Shown in pieces: positions 4,152-7,517 of a stretch of DNA of 7,517 bases. Location: the NCBI GenBank assembly GCA_002479245.1, contig DLMG01000385.1, forward strand, positions 1 to 7,517, in the 5' to 3' direction. Made by a program: the position numbers and the translations under genes. The DNA is from Verrucomicrobia subdivision 3 bacterium UBA7542 (GTDB lineage: Bacteria > Verrucomicrobiota > Verrucomicrobiia > Limisphaerales > UBA11358). Below the pieces are notes generated by a model. The model saw only the letters and a program-made list of their open reading frames with translations, had not been told where the DNA came from and searched no databases. Every line of letters begins with the position of its first letter. Position 1 is the first letter of the stretch.

Positions 4152-6151
4152 GCAGCCTCAGCTTCGAACTGCGCCAGTTCCGTCCCCGCCGATTCCCATT
4201 CCGTGTTCGCCCCGGCCAGGCGGTCGTGCACTTCCATCAACTCGCGATTGATCTGCATCGCCCGTCCGCCCATCGTATAGGTCTCCGGCTTCTCCAGTTC
4301 CGCCGTCAATTCCTTCTCGCGCGACTCCAGTTCCGCGATTTCCTTTTCCAGTCCGGCGATGCGCTCCTGAATTTCGCGCCTTTTCCGCGAACGTACCTGC
4401 CGGTGTCCGGCCTCGACGCGGCGTTGCCCCTTGCGGTCCATCGTCGGTGTAGTATCGGAGGGCGGAGTTCCACGACGCCCTGAATGATTATTGGGGCTCG
4501 TGGAACTTGCTCCTCCAGAACTGGAGCTCGTCAGCGCGGCGCGGGCGGATTGCGAAGTTTTGTCGAGGTAATACTGGTAGCCGCCGGTGAAATGCCGGAG
4601 CCGGCCATTCTCAACGCGCACGACGTGGTTCGCCAGCACACGGATGAAATGCACGTCGTGACTGATGAAAATCAACGTGCCTTCGAATGGCTGCAACGCC
4701 TCGATGAGCGCGTCCACGCTCGCCAGGTCGAGATGCGTCGTCGGCTCGTCCATCAGCAGCAGGTTCGGCGGATCGAGCAGCAATTTCACGAGCGCGAGCC
4801 GGCTTTTTTCGCCGCCGCTCAGCACGCTCACCGGTTTGAACACATCGTCGCCGCGAAACAAAAAGCTGCCCAGCACGGTGCGGACGAACTGCTCCGTGAC
4901 GCGTTGCGGCGTGTCGAGCGCCTCCTGCAATACGGTGTGGTTGGGATTGAGCATGGCCGCGCGGTGCTGCGCGAAGTAGCCGGACTTCGCATTGTGACCG
5001 AGCCGGCGTTCACCGGCCTGCGGCGGCAGCACGCCGGCGAGCAGCTTCAGCAACGTGGACTTGCCCGCGCCGTTCGGCCCGACCAGCACGATGCGCTGCC
5101 CGCGCTCGGCTTCAAAGTTCAAGTTTTCGTAGATGAGTTTCTCCAATGAGCTGGACGCCTCCTCACCCCGCCCCTCTCCTCCGTCGGCGACGGAGGAGAG
5201 GGTGGCCTCGCTGCTGCGGGGCCGGGTGAGGAGGTGTTTAGTTTCAACCTGATTTTTCAAGCTGTAACCAAATTTCACGTGCTTCAGCGTGATGACGCGA
5301 TGGCCACTGCGTTGGGGTTGTGGAAAACGGAAGCCCACCGTCGCGTCCGGGCCTTCGGGCGTCTCGACCATGTCCTCCTTGAGCCGCTCGATCTGCTTCA
5401 ACTTGCTCTGCGCCTGCGCGGCCTTGGTGTTCTTGGCGCGGAACCGGTCCACGAACAGTTGCAGCCGATCAATCTCACGCTGCTGCGCCTTGGCCGTGGC
5501 GACCAGTGTCACTTCCGTCGCGGCGCGCTGTTCCAGGTATTCATCGTAGTTGCCGGTGTAACGCAGCACGCGCGACGAGCGGATCTCGGCGACGTGCGTG
5601 CAGAGGCGGTTCAAAAATTCGCGGTCGTGCGAGATGAGCAGGATGGCGCCGGGATAATTCCGCAGATACTCCTGAAACCACAGGAGCGTTTCGAGGTCGA
5701 GATGGTTGGTCGGCTCGTCGAGCATCAGCACGTCCGGCTCCTGCACGAGCAATCGCGCAAGGTGCGACCGCATCACCCAGCCGCCGGACAGTTCGCACGC
5801 GGGACGCATGAAGTCCGTTTGCTTGAAGCCGAGGCTGGCAAGAATCTGTTTCGCCTTGGCGACGAACTGGCCGTCGTGCTCGTGGTCGTGGGGCACGGCG
5901 ATGTCGAGGACGGCCTCGTTGCCGGCCGGCTCGCTTTCCTGCGGCAGGTAGCCAAACCGCGTGCCGCGGATGAACGTGACCTCGCCGGCATCCGGCGGTT
6001 CATGGCCGAGAATGATTTTGAGCAGCGTGGATTTGCCCGCGCCGTTCGGCCCGACGAGGCCGACGCGCTCGCCGGACTGGAGCGTGAGCGAGACGTCGTC
6101 AAAAAGTTGACGACCGCCAAAGGCTTTGCTTAATCCGGCAATGGTGAGCAT
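4142..6151 (-). CDS. ABC-F family ATPase (Uup/YheS/YdiF type), two ATP-binding domains, with an apparent palindrome-derived insertion
   Basis: The 669-aa protein starts at ATG 6151 (MLTIAGLSKAFGG); a TTG at 6181 only adds a basic tail. Domain 1 has Walker A GPNGAGKST (34-42), signature LSGGW (121-125), Walker B VLMLDEPTNHLD (141-152) and switch ISHD (173-176). The linker helices (about 210-262), rich in Gln/Lys/Arg, form the ABC-F P-site tRNA-interaction motif. Domain 2 has Walker A at 358-366, LSGGEKSR (444-451), LLLMDEPTTHLD (464-475) and ISHD (496-499). A charged coiled coil (about 590-665) closes the protein. No membrane segments are present, so it is a cytosolic, ribosome-acting ABC-F protein, not a transporter. 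Two stretches do not look like the family: residues about 303-336 just before domain 2, and 542-571, a Ser/Gly/Thr/Pro linker; both are encoded by palindromic DNA. The final Thr and stop come from the lysS remnant. It is probably cotranscribed with the esterase gene 34 nt upstream. Confidence 0.93.
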   Translation of the reverse strand: MLTIAGLSKAFGGRQLFDDVSLTLQSGERVGLVGPNGAGKSTLLKIILGHEPPDAGEVTFIRGTRFGYLPQESEPAGNEAVLDIAVPHDHEHDGQFVAKAKQILASLGFKQTDFMRPACELSGGWVMRSHLARLLVQEPDVLMLDEPTNHLDLETLLWFQEYLRNYPGAILLISHDREFLNRLCTHVAEIRSSRVLRYTGNYDEYLEQRAATEVTLVATAKAQQREIDRLQLFVDRFRAKNTKAAQAQSKLKQIERLKEDMVETPEGPDATVGFRFPQPQRSGHRVITLKHVKFGYSLKNQVETKHLLTRPRSSEATLSSVADGGEGRGEEASSSLEKLIYENLNFEAERGQRIVLVGPNGAGKSTLLKLLAGVLPPQAGERRLGHNAKSGYFAQHRAAMLNPNHTVLQEALDTPQRVTEQFVRTVLGSFLFRGDDVFKPVSVLSGGEKSRLALVKLLLDPPNLLLMDEPTTHLDLASVDALIEALQPFEGTLIFISHDVHFIRVLANHVVRVENGRLRHFTGGYQYYLDKTSQSARAALTSSSSGGASSTSPNNHSGRRGTPPSDTTPTMDRKGQRRVEAGHRQVRSRKRREIQERIAGLEKEIAELESREKELTAELEKPETYTMGGRAMQINRELMEVHDRLAGANTEWESAGTELAQFEAEAAAT
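4467..4506. repeat. Inverted repeat encoding the C-terminal linker of the ABC-F protein
   Basis: GTTCCACGA (4467-4475) pairs with TCGTGGAAC (4498-4506). After a 1-nt bulge, GCCC (4477-4480) pairs with GGGC (4494-4497), leaving a 13-nt loop. A second small palindrome, CTCCAG-AA-CTGGAG, follows at 4513-4526. Together they encode the Ser/Gly/Asn/Pro-rich residues 542-571, between ATPase domain 2 and the coiled coil, a region that varies in length in the family. Confidence 0.55.
5158..5234. repeat. Palindromic repeat element inside the ABC-F coding region
   Basis: A perfect 14-bp hairpin (5172-5185 with 5189-5202, 3-nt loop) is nested inside an outer 11-bp pair (5158-5168 with 5224-5234). Outer arms are CCTCCTCACCC and its complement; inner arms are CCCTCTCCTCCGTC and its complement. 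It encodes most of residues 303-336, a Gly/Glu/Ser/Arg-rich stretch placed between the first strand of ATPase domain 2 (KHVKFGYSLKNQ) and its continuation (KLIYENLNFEAERG), which are contiguous in related proteins. I recall CCTCACCC/CCCTCTCC palindromes as common dispersed repeats in bacterial genomes, but could not check. Confidence 0.8.
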
Positions 6152-6185
6152 GGGGAATGGATTTTTGCCGGGATGGCGCAACGCG

Positions 6186-7115
6186 TCATCTCGATTTGGC
6201 CTCCAACGGCGGAAACAGAAAGGTTAGCGCGCGCCAGGCGCGCAGCCGCCAGTAAAATTCATTGTGCTGGCTCGTTTGCGCCTCGGCCCACTTGTCGCGG
6301 CGCAGGCCGGACTTTTCCAACTCCGCCAGCGTCAGCGGCTTCCCGTCCACGAACCATTGCAGGTCATTCGTCGTCCAGCCGATGCGCCGGAGTTCGGCGG
6401 CGACCTGTTTGGTCAGCGAGCAACCATCGTTACCGCCCATGAAGTCCACCACTCCGGAATCAAGATAGACGCGGAACGGTTTGGGTTGTCCGTGAAAACT
6501 CGTCAGCACCTCGTTCAAAAAATTCGTCTGCTCCACCTGAAAGGCGCCGGACAGGCTGGCCGCGCCGCCAAATATTTCCGGGTGTTCCCACGCCAGCACC
6601 AGGCTGCAAAGGCCACCCATCGAGGACCCCAACACGGCGGTATGTGCCGCCCCGGGCAATGTGCGGTATTCGTGATCGATCTGCGGTTTCAGTTCCGTGA
6701 TGAGAAAGGCCTCGTAATTTTCAAAAGCCGTATTCGTTGCCGGTCCGCCGGGAGCGTGATGGCGGCCGCTGTATTCCTCGAGGCGCGCGAAACTGTTGTC
6801 CACCGCGACCATGATTATCTCCTGCATTTCCCCGGCGCGGCACAGCGCGTCCACGGTTCGGTCCAGTTCCCAACTGCCCCAACCAAACGCGCAGTTCGTC
6901 CCGGCGGAACTGAAGACGTTCTGGCCGTCATGCAAATACAGCACCGGATAATGGCGCTGCGGCTGCGTTGGGTAGGAAGGCGGGAGATAAACGTGGACAC
7001 CCCGGTTCCAGCCAAAAAAATGCGATGGCAGGTTCGTGTCCAGCAAGGAACCGTTTTGGCCAAAAGCCCCTGGCAAGGTCGCCAGTGACAGAAACAATAC
7101 AAACAGTCGGTTCAT
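6186..7115 (-). CDS. Secreted alpha/beta-hydrolase, putative esterase (Esterase D / Fes-like family)
   Basis: The 309-aa protein starts at ATG 7115, which overlaps the lysS stop as ATGA; an in-frame extension to 7181 lies inside lysS and was rejected. Residues 1-19 are a signal peptide ([19 protein letters not shown]). The fold landmarks are VHVYLPPSY (41-48), [13 protein letters not shown] (56-68), the nucleophile elbow GSSMGG (Ser165), the probable acid region LDSGVVD (Asp224) and the probable catalytic His284 in [10 protein letters not shown], followed by the typical C-terminal LTFLFP. These match the putative-esterase family (PF00756), which includes feruloyl, acetyl-xylan and siderophore esterases and other secreted carboxyl-ester hydrolases. 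The substrate cannot be told from sequence. It is translationally coupled to lysS and 34 nt upstream of the ABC-F gene, an unlikely functional grouping, so the coupling may reflect genome compaction. Confidence 0.88.
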   Translation of the reverse strand: MNRLFVLFLSLATLPGAFGQNGSLLDTNLPSHFFGWNRGVHVYLPPSYPTQPQRHYPVLYLHDGQNVFSSAGTNCAFGWGSWELDRTVDALCRAGEMQEIIMVAVDNSFARLEEYSGRHHAPGGPATNTAFENYEAFLITELKPQIDHEYRTLPGAAHTAVLGSSMGGLCSLVLAWEHPEIFGGAASLSGAFQVEQTNFLNEVLTSFHGQPKPFRVYLDSGVVDFMGGNDGCSLTKQVAAELRRIGWTTNDLQWFVDGKPLTLAELEKSGLRRDKWAEAQTSQHNEFYWRLRAWRALTFLFPPLEAKSR

Positions 7116-7517
7116 TTCGGCTTCAACTGCGGGAACAGGATGACGTCGCGGATGCTCTCTTGGCCGAGCAGCATCATGCACAGGCGATCAATGCCCATAC
7201 CCATGCCGCCCGCCGGGGGCATGCCGTGCTCGAGCGCGACCAGAAAATCCTCGTCCAGTTTTTGTTGCTCGCCGCCCGCCTGGTGTTCGAGGCGTTCGCG
7301 CTGCTCGATGGGATCGTTCTGCTCGGTGTAAGCCGGCGCGATTTCCTGGCCGTTGATGCAGCACTCGAAAACCTCCACCGTCGTCGGGTCGTCGGGCGAC
7401 AGTTTAGCCAGCGGCACCAGTTCCTTCGGCAGATGGGTGACGAATGTGGGCTGGATGAGCGTTGGTTCGATCAATTTTTCAAACACCGCGCCGGTGACTT
7501 CAAAGTCCTCGTATTCC
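7112..7517 (-). CDS. lysS: Lysyl-tRNA synthetase, class II (C-terminal 134 codons, runs off the window)
   Basis: The visible part begins at codon 7516-7514 with [20 protein letters not shown] and runs to the TGA at 7114-7112. Class II LysRS features are [17 protein letters not shown], then [20 protein letters not shown] (lysine/ATP site and dimer contacts), and motif 3 as [20 protein letters not shown] with its conserved arginine (GIDRL), ending [12 protein letters not shown]. It charges tRNA-Lys in the cytosol. The stop overlaps the start of the esterase gene by 4 nt (ATGA). The same 12-codon end is found again, slightly changed, at 4113-4151. Confidence 0.95.
   Translation of the reverse strand, partial: EYEDFEVTGAVFEKLIEPTLIQPTFVTHLPKELVPLAKLSPDDPTTVEVFECCINGQEIAPAYTEQNDPIEQRERLEHQAGGEQQKLDEDFLVALEHGMPPAGGMGMGIDRLCMMLLGQESIRDVILFPQLKPK

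Noticed and set aside
5234..6133. Open frame of 299 codons on the plus strand
   Set aside because: It is entirely antisense to the ABC-F gene, whose frame carries all conserved ATPase motifs; the plus-strand translation shows no domain or signal and reflects GC-rich codon structure.
6264..7088. Open frame of 274 codons on the plus strand
   Set aside because: Antisense to the esterase gene, which has signal peptide and catalytic motifs; no support for the plus-strand product.

Overview
The window is GC-rich, densely coding bacterial DNA, most like a Verrucomicrobiota genome of the Pedosphaera/Limisphaerales type. This is an inference from three things: a small secreted protein with the LSPRAA repeat that I associate with that group, start codons mostly preceded by A/T-rich leaders without Shine-Dalgarno motifs, and several long palindromic repeats both between and inside genes. 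No tRNA, rRNA, CRISPR array or transposase was seen.

There are three transcription blocks. Block 1 (minus strand, 1962 down to 1) is a copper/heavy-metal gene set: a secreted YHS-domain protein, a secreted cysteine-rich small protein, a CusB-type membrane fusion protein that seems to lack its lipoyl and helical-hairpin domains, and the first 61 codons of a CusA/CzcA-type RND pump. Block 2 (plus strand, 2114 to 4036) is divergent from it. It holds a small secreted Cys-containing LSPRAA protein, then three tightly packed genes: a one-pass membrane protein (probable anti-sigma), a membrane-anchored periplasmic metal sensor, and an ECF sigma factor. The order resembles the cnrY-cnrX-cnrH system of Cupriavidus. 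Block 3 (minus strand, 7517 down to 4142) is housekeeping-like: the 3' end of lysS, an esterase whose ATG overlaps the lysS stop, and an ABC-F ATPase.

The working model for blocks 1 and 2 is that periplasmic metal is sensed by the anchored sensor, the sigma factor is released, and the efflux and metal-binding genes are transcribed from the shared divergent region at about 1963-2113. That region carries a TATAAT box and a 9-bp inverted repeat. The regulatory link is inferred from gene order, not shown by the sequence.

The least expected observations are structural. (a) A 39-nt copy of the last 12 codons and stop of lysS lies at the 3' end of the ABC-F gene, mostly with synonymous changes, and it supplies the ABC-F stop codon in another frame. 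(b) A palindromic repeat appears to be inserted in frame in the ABC-F protein just before its second ATPase domain, and other palindromes lie in protein linkers (ABC-F C-terminal linker, membrane fusion protein linker, sigma N-terminal tail). (c) The membrane fusion protein is shortened. (d) Two long intergenic inverted repeats (1586-1656 and 4034-4115) have arms that are themselves partly palindromic.
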